64,000 nt of DNA from Pelobates cultripes (lineage: Eukaryota > Chordata > Amphibia > Anura > Pelobatidae), in assembly GCA_933207985.1 (NCBI GenBank), contig OW240913.1, forward strand, positions 262,666,783-262,730,782, written 5' to 3'. Under the pieces are notes generated by a model. The model ran no database searches and had not been told where the DNA came from. It saw only the letters and a list, made by a program, of their open reading frames with translations. Numbering within the stretch: position 1 is the stretch's first letter; each line of letters opens with the position of its first letter. Made by a program: the position numbers and the translations under genes. This document shows, piece by piece, positions 35,312 to 45,604 of this stretch.

Positions 35312-35433
35312 GTGGTTCTTTAATGACCTCAAGCGCGCAGAAGCTGAAAGACTTCTTATTTCCTCTGAAAACAAGCAGGGATCATATTTAATTCGAGAAA
35401 GTGAAAGTCAGAAGGGGGATTTCTCTCTCTCTG
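35312..35433 (+). CDS. frk: SH2-domain exon of an FRK-like tyrosine kinase
   Basis: A 122-bp exon bounded by the acceptor TTTTTCTTGCAG and the donor GTGAGT. It enters with the last base of a codon and leaves after the first base of the next. It encodes about 40 residues: [15 protein letters not shown], then [22 protein letters not shown]. This is the first half of an SH2 domain, which binds phosphotyrosine peptides. YLIRES is the FLVRES motif with the key Arg, and the Arg of KRAEAE fits the second contact on helix A. WFF plus [19 protein letters not shown] fits FRK better than SRC, PTK6 or SRMS as I know them. No SH3, kinase or second SH2 exon was found in the window. Confidence 0.78.
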
Positions 35434-36508
35434 GTGAGTAGATGTCAACTGTTACTTGCACTATGCACTTACATATTATAACGGGCTGGCTTCCTTGATC
35501 TATATTCACTCACTGCTAATCTGTCTGTGTGTCTGTCTACACACTGCTTGAATTGTTGCCAATCACTGTCACTGTCTTGTATTAAAAATTAGGTAACGAT
35601 GAGCTGATGCTTGCCTTTGTCTACAAGTGGTGAGATATTTATTTAGTTGATAGGTCAGCCTAAAAGTTCAAATAATATTTAGACATGTGCATGGACAACA
35701 TTTTCAATGGTTTTGTTTATTCGGTCAAACCAAAATATTTCTCGGTCTGATCAGAGTTTGGTCACATGCCTATTTGGGTTGCATTAAATTCTGTGAAGAT
35801 TTTAGCTGACACTAAATTTCAACCAGCTGTTGCTCTCTGTTGATAAATTCCCACACTATGCAATATCAATCAGGGTGCTATAACTACGCTTGTACAAAGT
35901 GGAACAGTCATTTTTAAGGCTTTTCCACTATACAAACCATATCAGGGGCGTACCTAGAGCTTTTGGCAAGCGGGGGCAAGTTCTATTTTTAAGGACATCA
36001 AATAAGGGAACTATCTGCTAAACAGCACTCTGTTGGAAATCTCACATAAGGGCACCAATTTAGGGAATTATTTACTAAACAGCTAAAATATCAAAATTTA
36101 AAAAGCCATTTTCTTAATTTTAATCTTTCAGTTGTTTAGTGGTTAACTTACTTATTTGTTACCCTTATGTGAGATTGCAATATTTAAGGGCACCAAACAA
36201 GGGAGCTATCTACTAAACACATACACATTTATATACACACACAATAGCACAATAGATGTATGTCTGTGTGTGTTTACATATGTGGTTGTGTATATATGTT
36301 TAGATAAAAACAGATAAAATGTGTATCTTGTAATACATTTTTTATTGTCTTGCTCAGAAATGCTTTAGACTTGAAAAAGGTAAGTTCTCCCAAAAGCTTG
36401 TCATTAAAAAAAATCTGTTAGGCCAATAAAAAAAATAATCTACATACATACACAATGAGAGACTTATACCACACAAAACTACAGATACACACACACACAA
36501 TCACAGAC
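35434..36508. other. Intron sequence, with hAT-like left end
   Basis: No exon seen. CAGGGGCGTACCTAGAGC at 35943 resembles a hAT left terminus, but no matching right end with the AACCATAT flank was found. CA/TG-rich DNA follows. Confidence 0.5.
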
Positions 36509-36619
36509 CAGGGCTGGCCCAAGGCATTGTACTGCCTGGATCAAACATGAAATGATGCCCGCCTCCCCCATCCCCAACAAAACCACACCAAGCAAAAAAA
36601 CACCCACATCCTTTATGTT

Positions 36620-37050
36620 ATGCATTGTGTGTAGTGAATGCAGTGTCTGTGTAGTGGATGTAGAATGTGTTTTTGTGTAGTGGATGCAGTGTGTGCAGTG
36701 GCTGCAGTGTCTGTGGATTGAATGCCGTGTGTGTAGTAAATGCATTGTGTGTTTGTATAGTGGATGCAGCGTATGTGTATTTTGTAATGGATGTAGTGTG
36801 TGGATAGCGGATGCAGAGCGTGTGTGTGTATAGTGGATGCAGTGTGTGTGTGTATAGTGGATGCAGTGTGTGTGTGTGTATAGTGGATGCATTGTGTGTG
36901 TATAGTGGATGCAATGAGTGTGTGTGTATAGTGGATGCAGTGTGTGCGCGCATAGTGGATGCGGTGTGTGTGTATAGTGGATGCAATGTGTGTGTGTGTG
37001 TATAGTGGATGCAGTGTGTGTGTAAAATGGATGAAGTGTGTGTGTGAGGG
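36620..37050. repeat. Minisatellite, about 22-bp TG-rich units
   Basis: Repeats of GTGTGTGTATAGTGGATGCA. The minus-strand frames of His/Thr/Ser-rich peptides come only from this repeat. Confidence 0.9.
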
Positions 37051-37560
37051 GGTGACATAGTGAGGGAGGGGGTGACAGGTGGCAGAGTGACTGAGGGCGG
37101 GAGAGAATGACACAGTAAGGGAGGGTGTGAAAGGTGGCAGAGTGACTGAGGGAGTGACGTGGTGACAGAGTGGGTGAAAGTTGGCAGAGTAACTCAGGGA
37201 GGGGGTGACACAGTGAGGGAGTGGGTGACAGTTGGCAGAGTCATGGAGGGAGGGAGTGGCAGAGTGAGAGAGGGAGTGACAGGTGGCAGAGTCACTGAGG
37301 GAGGGGGTGACACAGTGAGGGAGTAGGTGGCAGAGTGACTAAGGGGGTGATAGAGTGGGTGGCAGAGTGACTGAGAGATGACACAGGTGACAGAGTGGGT
37401 GACAGGTGGCAGAGTGACTGATGGGAGGGGTTGGCAGAGTGAGAGAGGGGGTGACAGGTGGTAGAGTGACTGAGGGAGGAAATGGTGACAGGGGTGACAA
37501 AGTAACAGAGGAAGAGAGGGGCTGATACAGTGCGGTGAGGTGACAGTGAGGGAGGGGATT
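37050..37560. repeat. Minisatellite, GGTGACAGGTGGCAGAGTGA units
   Basis: Variable tandem units rich in GTGAC, GGCAGAGTGA and GAGGGAGG, inside the hAT element. Confidence 0.9.
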
Positions 37561-37646
37561 GTAATAAAAAAAAAAATACCTTTATTTTTTTTCCCCTAGT
37601 GGTTCAGTGGCTTTGATCCCTGGTGGTCCAGTGGGCTGTCTCTTCA

Positions 37647-37856
37647 GTCTGCCCTGAGAGGCAGCACAGTCTGCATCTCCGCCGGGTGTGAGCTGCAGAC
37701 TGTGTGGTGTCTTGCGATATCCAGAAGTCAGATCGTTGCCGTGGTAACCCGCGGCAATGCTCTTATTGTCAAGCAATCGCGAGAGACTGCACAGTCTGTA
37801 GCTCGCACCCGGCGGAGCTGCAGACTGTGCTGTCTCTCTGCCTCTCAGGGCAGACT
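37647..37856. repeat. Long inverted repeat inside hAT element
   Basis: The left arm 37647-37704 (GTCTGCCCTGAGAGGCAGCA...) is answered by 37790-37856 (...CTGCCTCTCAGGGCAGAC). The arms are about 60 bp with some mismatches, around a loop of about 85 bp. Confidence 0.85.
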
Positions 37857-38113
37857 GGATGAGCCTCGCACCTGGCGGCATACCGGACAAGCCGCCAGGC
37901 CCCCTCCTGGTGTCGGGTCCTTGGTAAAGGACTGGGACCTGACACAGTCTGAGTTGTGGCGAGTTAGGCGGTCGCGAGGCCTTAGGTGGCCACCTAACTC
38001 ACCTAATTAGAGAGCCGCCGGCCCGCCACTCACAGAGGCGGCAAAGTGCCGCCCCTGTCAGAGTGCCGCATGGAGCCGTGTCTCCACCGTGGGCAATGGG
38101 CCGGCCGGCCCTG

Positions 38114-39240
38114 TCACAGACCCACACATACAATCACAAACCTACACAAACAATCACATACATAAACACACATAATCACAACACACACACTTAACCACAG
38201 AGATGCACACACAATCACACACCATAATCACATACATACACACATTTAATAATCTTCCTACCTTGCTCTGGGAGGGCTGAAGTGGAGGGCTGGTGGTCAG
38301 TGGTTGCTGCTGGGATCTCTGTGCTCTTCTTGCACAGGTCCCTCACGTGCACTGTAATGATGCCGATGCCAGGATGACGTCATATCCCAGCTGCCGGCTC
38401 ACTGCAGGACTTAGACAATCAGACAGTCAGATGCACACATTTATACACATATACTGTCAAACACAGCCACATGCACACAGTCCCAGGATCATAGTCAAAC
38501 ACACACAGTTACAGGCAGTAGCACGCACAAATTACAGGCAGACTGTAACAGTTACAGGCAGCATCACACAGTCACAAGCAGATGGTCACATACACTCAGT
38601 GACATACAGACAGTCAAAAACACAGTTACAGGTAGACAGTCACATACACAGTCATAGGCAGTCACACACACATGGGCACAGGCAAACAGTCACACATGCA
38701 GTCATAGGCAGACAGTCACACCCAGACATTCACACGCACAGTCACAGCCAGACATTCACAAACACAGTCACAGGTAGACCGTTACACACACAGTCAAAGG
38801 CAGTCACATACAATCACAGGCAGACAGTTACACACAAAGCCACAGGCAGACAGTCACACACACACAGTCACTCACAAGCAGAAAGACACAATCACAGACA
38901 CACTCAAACTCTCTCTCTCTTACTGGAGGAGGAGTGAAGTCACTGAAGTCCCTGGTGTGTAGTTGTTGGGGGAGCAGAGACTCCTTCCTGCTTCCTTTCT
39001 GTGTGCAGCAGTAGCAGCAGCGGGTGGAGGCCACATTAAGCCCCGCCCACTGCTGATGTGGCTCCGCCTCCACATCCCATTTGGCTCTGCCCCCGCTCTC
39101 AGAGACTGCTCCTGCTCCCGGCCCCTGCGTGCGTGAGCTGTGTCGGCTACCCAGCGCCCCTACTGCCATGGTGCCCTGTGCAGCCACACAGCGCACAGAA
39201 CACTAGCTAGTGGCACCCCCCTACCTAGTGGCACCCGGCG
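38114..39240. repeat. CA-rich minisatellite and GC-rich repeat
   Basis: 38420-38905 is a tandem block on CACAGTCACAGGCAGACAGT. A TGACGTCATATCCC motif at 38375 matches half of the palindrome at 43651-43806. The plus-strand frame across 38293-38937 is repeat-derived, not a gene. Confidence 0.8.
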
Positions 39241-39599
39241 TGAACACAGCATTTTATAGGGCTGAATAATTGAATATTTAAAAGAATGATTACTTTAGTT
39301 GATAAGTATACTTTTTTAATTAGATAGTACTCGTGGATGGATACCGTCAGGCCCTGGAGCTTTGTTTATATTAACTTTCTTTAGTTGTTGCAGCACCTTG
39401 TCTTGAGTTAACCAATTTTTCAGCTATGTAACTATGTAACTAGATAGGTATTAGTTTAATTGGCCTCCCCATTATTAGGGGCTCGGGGACACCAAACCAC
39501 CTGAAGGACAACAACAAGGGGGATCAAACAGTATATAAAGTATATGAAAATATATGAAACAATTAGAAAATTAAGACTTCTTTTGCAATGCAAAAACTC
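39241..39599. other. Non-coding stretch
   Basis: AT-rich DNA with nothing recognised. Confidence 0.6.
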
Positions 39600-40080
39600 C
39601 AAACATAGAAACATAGAAACATAGAATGTGACAGCAGATAAGCACCATTCGGCCCATCTAGTCTTCCCAATTTTCTAAATACTTTCATTAGTCCCTGGCC
39701 TTATCTTATAGTTAGAATAGCCTTATGCCTATCCCACTCATGCTTAAACTCCTTTACTGTATTAACCTCTACCACTTCAGCCGGAAGCCTATTCCATGCC
39801 TCCACTACCCTCTCAGTAAAGTAATACTTCCTGATATTATTTTTAAAACTTTGTCCCTCTAATTTAAGACTATTTCCTCTTGTTGTGGTAGTTATTCTTC
39901 TTTTAAATATAGTCTTCTCCCTTACCGTGTTGATCCACTTTATGTATTTAAATGTTTCTATCATATCCCCACTGTCTCATCTTTCCTCCAAGCTATACAT
40001 GTTAAGATCCTTTAGCCTTTCCTGGTAAGTTTTATCCAGCAATCCATGAACCAGGTTAGTAGCCCTTCTCTGAACTCTCT
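39600..40080 (-). mobile_element. Non-LTR retrotransposon 3' end, third copy
   Basis: The same family as 1881-2379: ATAGAAACATAGAAACATAGAA at the left, and a minus-strand C-terminal frame (39701-39964) containing RKYYFTERVVEAWNRLPAEVV in two readable blocks. It is more diverged than the duplicated pair and is interrupted on the right near 40087 by another repeat. Confidence 0.8.
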
Positions 40081-40087
40081 CTAAAGC

Positions 40088-40462
40088 ATGGGTCGTCAAC
40101 CTGATCCCTACCGCCCACAAGTGGGCGTTTCAGGATTCCAGGTGGGCGGTAGGGATTTCCTCAATTTCAGAGATTGGGTGGGCGGGTGCAACCTGGCGGT
40201 ACCCCTGCGACCGGGTACTGCGGTCACCATTTGCGGCCACGGCCAGCATGGCAAACCGCCGGGGCCGCCGTCCAAGGGGTCCATCGGGTGGCCCATGCTG
40301 TCAGGATGTGGATTGAGAGGGGGTCCGGTCAGCGCTGGGCGCTTTAACAGCACGACCGGGCCCCCTCTTATATTTAGGGGGGCAAGATGGGAGTAGATGG
40401 TGTTTGTAACACTACAGGGTCAGGAATATATGTTTGTGTTCCTGATCCTATAGTGTTCCTTT
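40088..40462. mobile_element. Repeat with inverted blocks, probably a MITE
   Basis: CATGGGTCGTCAACCTG opens a block in which CCCTACCGCCCAC is mirrored by GTGGGCGGTAGGG. The block ends near TATAGTGTTCCTTTAA, like a T2 terminus. Two element types may be joined here. It interrupts the LINE fragment at CTCTAAAG. Confidence 0.5.
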
Positions 40463-40689
40463 AAGTACAGTCTGCATATAACAAGTATATGTATATATTT
40501 TTACAAAAACTATAGAAAAACACACAATGACATTAATAACAGTTGAAATACAATAAGCTAGGCACAGGGTAAACTGGTGTAGTAGACTCACAAGGCTAAT
40601 CTTAGAGTCAGTGTTATATAATATTCCAAGGACAAATTAGCATTTGTGACCAAACAGATCACATAGACCATATTTAGATATATTGGCCA
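40463..40689. other. Non-coding stretch
   Basis: AT-rich DNA with no recognised feature. Confidence 0.6.
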
Positions 40690-41235
40690 TAGATATAGCA
40701 GATATGCCCAGAACTACTTTTAGGAAAGCCCCAACCTAAAAAATATTTTCGCTATTGCAAAACTCAGGGACATAACAGCTGACCATTCAAATCCTAGATT
40801 GAACTTTGGTACATTGAAATTTGGGACCCCCAGATGCATAATTTGTAACCACATTAAACATGGGGTTGAGCACTGCTTTTCCAATACTACCCTCAACTGA
40901 TATACTGTGGCTCGAAGGTTAACATGTAATTTATCTTTTTAGTGTATCCCTCACATGTCACTGTGAGCTACAGTATGTCGAACAGAGCTCAAGGAGACTT
41001 AAGAATGGTCATGGAACATAGATCCCTAGAATTAATACTACTTTAGCTCGTCATTTTTGATAACACCATATGATGTTAGTGGACATTGAAAAATCGGCTT
41101 GCAGTGGATACATCTGGGGTGGGATAAACAATCCCAAGTTAGGATATTACTCAAGGCTGAATCCACATGGATTTATAGATTGAACACCATAGCAACTTAT
41201 TGGCAACTTATTGGGGGATGTGGGGGTGGGGACAA
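40690..41235 (+). pseudogene. Decayed Penelope-like retroelement 3' part
   Basis: Readable across frames on the plus strand: KAPNLKNIFAIAKL, FGTPRCIICNHIKHG, FSNTTLN, ARRLTCNLSF, then LTCHCELQYVEQ (GIY-YIG nuclease region), ITPYDVSGH and ILLKAESTWIYRLNTIA. This order matches the end of the RT and the GIY-YIG endonuclease of Penelope-like elements. Stops and frame changes are frequent, so it is dead. The RT catalytic part is absent. Confidence 0.72.
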
Positions 41236-41720
41236 TGAGATGTCCATCTCCTTGTATAATAATTTTAGAACCTCTACTCCCATGGGTGAGAGCTGGAGGA
41301 CACTAGGTTTTCCCCTCATTAATATTAAAGCCCCCACTCACCACTCATGGGTGGGGGCTGGGGGATACTGGGTTCCACCCTTATCAATACTAGAATCCTA
41401 ACTCGCCACCCATTGATGATGGCCTATCTATATTAGAGCCCCCACTTGCCATTAGGTCTCCCCTTTATAAATATTAAAGTCCCTCAATTCCATCAATGGG
41501 TGGTGGTTGGCTACATTATGACACCCCTTTTCAGTAAGTAGCCCCCACACACTGACCATTTTTTTAAAATCAATAGTCCCCCTCCGAGGTCAGCAGTTGA
41601 CAATAATGTCTAGCCACACATTTTTGAATTTAACGTCCACCACCCTATGCCCATGGGTGGGAACACAGGGGAGACTCTATGCCTCCCTCCCACATGAGCT
41701 CTACTGTGGTGGCATGGGGG
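41236..41720. repeat. Dispersed GC-rich hairpin repeat, block 1
   Basis: Recurring units such as CCCACTCACCACTCATGGGTGGGGGC, each with a CCCACC...GGTGGG hairpin, alternate with AATATTAAAGCCCC spacers. Similar blocks occur at 42690-42910 and 44287-44720. Confidence 0.75.
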
Positions 41721-42689
41721 GGAACATTATGCGACTTGTCTACTGCTGATGTTTAAAATAGGGTCATGGAGGGGTGTAGGTCTATGTACTAGGGACTGGG
41801 CAGCCCAGTAGCTGCTCACTGTTTATTAGATATGCTCACTCTTGCGGCATGGTGAGTGGAAGCATGGTGAGACATAAAATTGTTATGACCTTTTATGCCT
41901 TCCCATGACAAAACCTAAATGTATTAGTCTAATGATATTAATTAAATAATGTTGCTAGTGCAAAAGGCTAACCGGTTTTTAGATCATGGGTCCTCCAGTT
42001 TTATGATTTACCATCTGCTTCCAGGAAGGTATATTCCCTGATACTTTATCAACTCTCATACTGGAAATAACAAAGTTTGGACTGGCAAAAGCCCAATAGT
42101 TTATCAGTGTTTGTACCCGAATAATATCTGTTTCCATAGCAAAACTATATCAAGCGAATCCACGAATATGGATACTATTTGATATTGGGTCACCTTGGTG
42201 TTTTCAGTTTACACAAATAATACTCAGGTTTAAAAGGAAGATTTTTCAAGGCAAAACAGGTAATATTTTGAGGCTAAATATGGCACAGTTGCCATGGAAA
42301 CTAACAGACTATCCTGATTACTACTCATATTCCTGGATATATGGAAGCTTTTAATGGTTAATTAGATGTGTTGGTTAAATTTGTAAATACAATGCTTAGA
42401 ATATACCCCATAAACTACTCCTGTTACAAGAATAGATTTCTACATCATAATAAATCTTACTATTTGAAAACAGAATGGTAAGTCCATTATCAGAAGCTGC
42501 TGCAGTTTGTACCTTGGTGTTGATACTTTCCATCTTAGGGTTCCTTGAGTTCCAGCAATGTATTTTATTAATTTGTATTAAACTGTTCGTTCAGTTTATT
42601 ACAAGAAGGGAGCTAACTGTAAAAATAGAAGCGTCCTCATTCACTCTATGGGGGTCAATATGACTCATATATTAGCATAAGGGAGATTG
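41721..42689. other. Non-coding stretch
   Basis: No gene. A short hydrophobic frame near 42475 has no supporting homology or splice context. Confidence 0.6.
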
Positions 42690-42910
42690 AAATCCCCCTA
42701 ACCCCCACCCGTGCCCTGCGAGTGTGAGCTATGCAACTCATTGGGTACCCCTTGGCCCCCACCCATGAGACGTGGGTGGGGACCTTAAAGGACAATGGGA
42801 GGGGACCTACTGTCATCCCCCCGGCTCCCACACATCAGCGGTAGTTGGCCCTAAAAGACAAATGGTGGGGGACCCATGAGCGGTGGGTGGGGGCCCTAAA
42901 AGAAAATCAG
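42690..42910. repeat. Dispersed GC-rich hairpin repeat, block 2
   Basis: Three to four degenerate units with CCCACCCATGAGACGTGGGTGGG-type hairpins and TAAAAGACAATGGGAGGGGA spacers. Confidence 0.7.
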
Positions 42911-42949
42911 AGTTCTCTTTCCCAATAACTTTCCCACACTGTGTAAAAT

Positions 42950-43116
42950 GACTCAGAGCACTGTGATTGGTTGGTTGGTTGGTAAATTTTGAGTCTTGCC
43001 TGATAGGTAAATTTGAGCCTTGCAAGTTACCAATCAGAGCACTCTTATTGGTTGGCTTAAACCAACCAATCAAAGCGCTCTGAGTCAAATTTCAGGGTAT
43101 GGGAAGGCTTTATAAG
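42950..43116 (+). promoter_or_regulatory. CCAAT-rich inverted repeat with TATA box
   Basis: GACTCAGAGCACTGTGATTGGTTGG (25 bp; stem positions 42950-42974) is mirrored at 43062-43086 with two mismatches. ATTGG/CCAAT occurs several times between and within the arms. TTTATAAG follows at 43109-43116, then CCCCGCCCTGCGGAGC. CCAAT boxes upstream of a TATA box suggest a promoter, perhaps from a mobile element. No downstream gene is seen. Confidence 0.45.
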
Positions 43117-43510
43117 TTTTTCCCCGCCCTGCGGAGCTCAGTCTGTGCGGTGTCCTTGGATTATTTTTTAGGCGTTGTTTATTTTCTTTTGCATTTGGGT
43201 TTTTTTATTTATTTTTTAAGTTCCACAGGTATTATGGATTTTTATTTGGTCTTTTTTGGGGCTGAAAAAATAAGCTTTTAGTAAAAAGAAGACATCAAAT
43301 GGTAAGTTATTTAGTTTGTTTTTATTTATTTACAGGTACTTAGTTTTATTGTCTCCCCCCTCACTATTTTTAGGGTGAGGGGGTAGGTAGATCTTTATTT
43401 AATTTTTTTGGGTGGGAGGGTGACAAGGGGCTTGGGGACCGGTAGTCACCCCTGGGTTGGGGGGTATTTTAACATTTAGGTCCCCCCTATTGTCTTTTAG
43501 GGCCCCCACC
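43117..43510. other. Non-coding stretch
   Basis: T-rich sequence downstream of the promoter-like block, then a unit of the GC-rich hairpin repeat near 43430-43510. Confidence 0.6.
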
Positions 43511-43650
43511 CAGGGGCGTTTTAGCCGCGAGTCAAACAAGGCATTTGCCTTGGGTGGCATTTTACAGGGGGCGGCAAAAAAAGCCACCCCCCAAATGCCC
43601 AGGGCAAATGCCTTGTTAGCCTCGCAGCTAACAGACATGCCGGGCGGCTG

Positions 43651-43806
43651 GCGAGGGAGCACTTCCTCTGAGCACTCTGCTCAGCTCCCTCGCGCGCCGC
43701 AGAGTGAGGCTGGGAGCCGGAATATGACGTCATATCCCGGCTCCCAGCCTCACTCTGCGGCGCGTGAGGGAGCTGAGTAGAGTACTCAGAGGAAGTGCTC
43801 CCTCGC
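43651..43806. repeat. 156-bp palindrome centred on TGACGTCA
   Basis: Two 78-bp arms, from GCGAGGGAGCACTTCC to GGAAGTGCTCCCTCGC, are nearly perfect complements with no loop. The exact centre lies in ATATGACGTCATAT (TGACGTCA at 43725-43732), the CRE/ATF consensus. Confidence 0.95.
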
Positions 43807-43924
43807 CAGTGCCGCCCGCCAGTGCCCCCCAACCGCCCAGCAGCCACTGGACCCCCAGGAAGAGAGGGAACCCCCCCAGCATTCCCAAAGGTAAGGAGGC
43901 TGGGGGGGTTAAATAGATAAATAA

Positions 43925-44165
43925 ATATGTTAATGTGAGTGAGTGTGTGTATATGTCTGTTAGTGTGTGAGTGTCTGTTAGTGTGTGTGTGTGTGTGTGT
44001 GTCTATTAGTGTGTGTGTCTGTTAGTGTGTGTGTGTGTGTCTGTTAGTGTGTGTGTGTGTCTGTTAGTGTGTGTGTGAGTGTGTGTGTTAGTGTGTGTGG
44101 GTCTATTAGTGTGTGTGTCTGTTAGTGTGTGTGTGTTTCTGTTAGCTAGTGTATGCGTATCGGTC
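43925..44165. repeat. TG-rich microsatellite
   Basis: GTGTGTGTCTGTTAGTGT units in the hAT element. Confidence 0.95.
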
Positions 44166-44286
44166 AGTGAATGCATGTGTATTTAGAAGGCGGGGCGGGG
44201 GGAGGGTTGGGTGGGGGTGGCACGGGGGGAGGGGGCGTCTGAGTTTTGTCCTGCCTAGGGCAGCACAAAACCAGGATACACCACTG

Positions 44287-44720
44287 CCCCCACCTGCCGC
44301 TCATGGGTGGGGGCCAGATAAAGGACAATAGGTCCCCCTATTGTCTTTTAGGGCACTCACCCGCCGCTCATGGGTGGGGACCTGGGGGAGGACAATAGGT
44401 CCCCCCCTTTTTCATTAAGGGCCCCCACCTGCTGATCATGGGTGGGGGTGGGGCCATGGGGGGGACCCATGAGTGGTTGGTGGCGGCTACGGGGAGTACA
44501 ATAAGTCCCCAGCCATTGTCTTTTAGGGCCCCATCCCACCGCTCATGGGTAGGGGCCAGGGGAAGGATAATGGGTACCCCCCATTGTCTTTTAGGGCCCC
44601 CACCCGCTGCTCATGGGAGGGGGCCAAAGGGGATCCTATGTCCCCTGTTTAGTTGAATAGCCCCCACTCGCGGGGCACGGGTGGGGGTTCGGGTGGACAC
44701 TATGTGCCCACCCGCTAGTT
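44287..44720. repeat. Dispersed GC-rich hairpin repeat, block 3
   Basis: At least four degenerate units of about 85-100 bp: CCGCTCATGGGTGGGG, GGACAATAGGTCCCCC, TTGTCTTTTAGGGC. Each unit holds two nested hairpins. Confidence 0.85.
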
Positions 44721-45403
44721 AAGAGATCCACCACCATGGGGCCATTTATTGGGGGGATGCTTTATTTTATTTTTTTATAACAGTGAGCAGACACAGGCTG
44801 CTCACTGTTTACTGGACATGCCCCTACTCGCAATTCAGCGAGTAGGGGCAGATTAATTACTAATACTAAGTAATCTTTACTTAGTATTAGTAAAGTTGCC
44901 TGAAAGACCAATTTTGGTCTTTTAGCCTTTTGGTAGATAACTTCCTGATACCGTGGGAATTAAGGAGATATCTACGAAGCGGCTGCAAGATGCAGCCGCA
45001 GCACGGATCGGAATTTCATTCATTCAAATGAAATTTCGAACTGACCTAAAAGTGACGAATGCTGTCTTAACATGAATGAACAAACTGTTCTCATCCAGTT
45101 AGGACAAAATTAGTAGTTTTGCCAGCATTCAGTCTAAATGAAAGGAAAGGAGGCATCACGAGATCACAGAGAAAAGGTGAGAATTGTGGGAATTTCTCTG
45201 ACCACAGGAAATGGAGCACACTTTGCTCCTCCGCTGGTCATAGCTTAGGTCAGGTGTAGGAAATATACGTAAGATAAAATAGTCCCTACTTTGTCTTATG
45301 TCTTAAAGAAAACTAGAGCAGACTGGAAGAAATGAAGAACAGATCCTGAGAGAGGAAGAGAAGAGGAAGCAAGTTTGGCATGACAGTGTCACTTTAATGG
45401 CCT
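44721..45403. other. Non-coding repeat-derived DNA
   Basis: No gene. A short hairpin TTACTAATACTAAGTAA... near 44855-44890 and palindromic GGCTGCAAGATGCAGCC near 44980 are visible. Confidence 0.6.
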
Positions 45404-45578
45404 GTGTGTTGAGTTATTTTGAGGGGACAGCAAATTTACACTGTTATACATACTGTACACTTACTACTTTACATTGCAGCAGAGTGTCATTTCTTCAGTG
45501 TTGCCACATGAAAAGATATAATAAAATATTTACAAAAATGTGAGGGATGTACTCACTTTTGTGAGATACTGTGTGATT
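45404..45578. mobile_element. Tc1/mariner terminal fragment
   Basis: It contains GAGGGGACAGCAAATTTACAC, AGTGTCATTTCTTCAGTGTT and TACTCACTTTTGTGAGATAC, the well-known right terminal region of vertebrate Tc1-type elements. No transposase is attached, so it is a solo terminal piece. Confidence 0.8.
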
Positions 45579-45604
45579 ATATGTCATAGTTTCCTGCTCT
45601 TGGT

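Larger units (their letters stand above)
36509..38113. mobile_element. hAT element, non-autonomous, with 8-bp duplication
   Basis: Starts CAGGGCTGGCCC and ends GGCCGGCCCTG. It is flanked on both sides by TCACAGAC (36501-36508 and 38114-38121), the 8-bp duplication typical of hAT transposons. The interior holds a TG-rich minisatellite, a GTGACAGGTGGCAGAGTGAC-type minisatellite and a long palindrome, but no transposase. It inserted into a CACAATCACAGACC-type simple repeat. Confidence 0.88.
43511..44286. mobile_element. hAT element, non-autonomous, with 8-bp duplication
   Basis: Starts CAGGGGCGTTTT and ends GGATACACCACTG, imperfect inverted termini. It is flanked by CCCCCACC at 43503-43510 and 44287-44294. 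The flanking motif is common in the surrounding repeat, so the duplication alone is weaker evidence here. The interior has a 156-bp palindrome, a second inverted repeat (CAAGGCATTTGCC with its complement) and a TG-rich tract. No transposase. Confidence 0.75.

Noticed and set aside
38293..38937. 214-codon plus-strand frame
   Set aside because: Most of it is the CACAGTCACAGGCAGAC minisatellite, giving His/Thr/Ser repeats.
35943..39240. A large hAT element beginning CAGGGGCGTACC that contains the 36509-38113 element
   Set aside because: The left end looks right, but no inverse terminus or AACCATAT duplication was found on the right.
42475..42663. Hydrophobic 62-codon frame that could be a small membrane protein
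   Set aside because: No splice context, homology or conserved partner; AT-rich flanks make chance likely.
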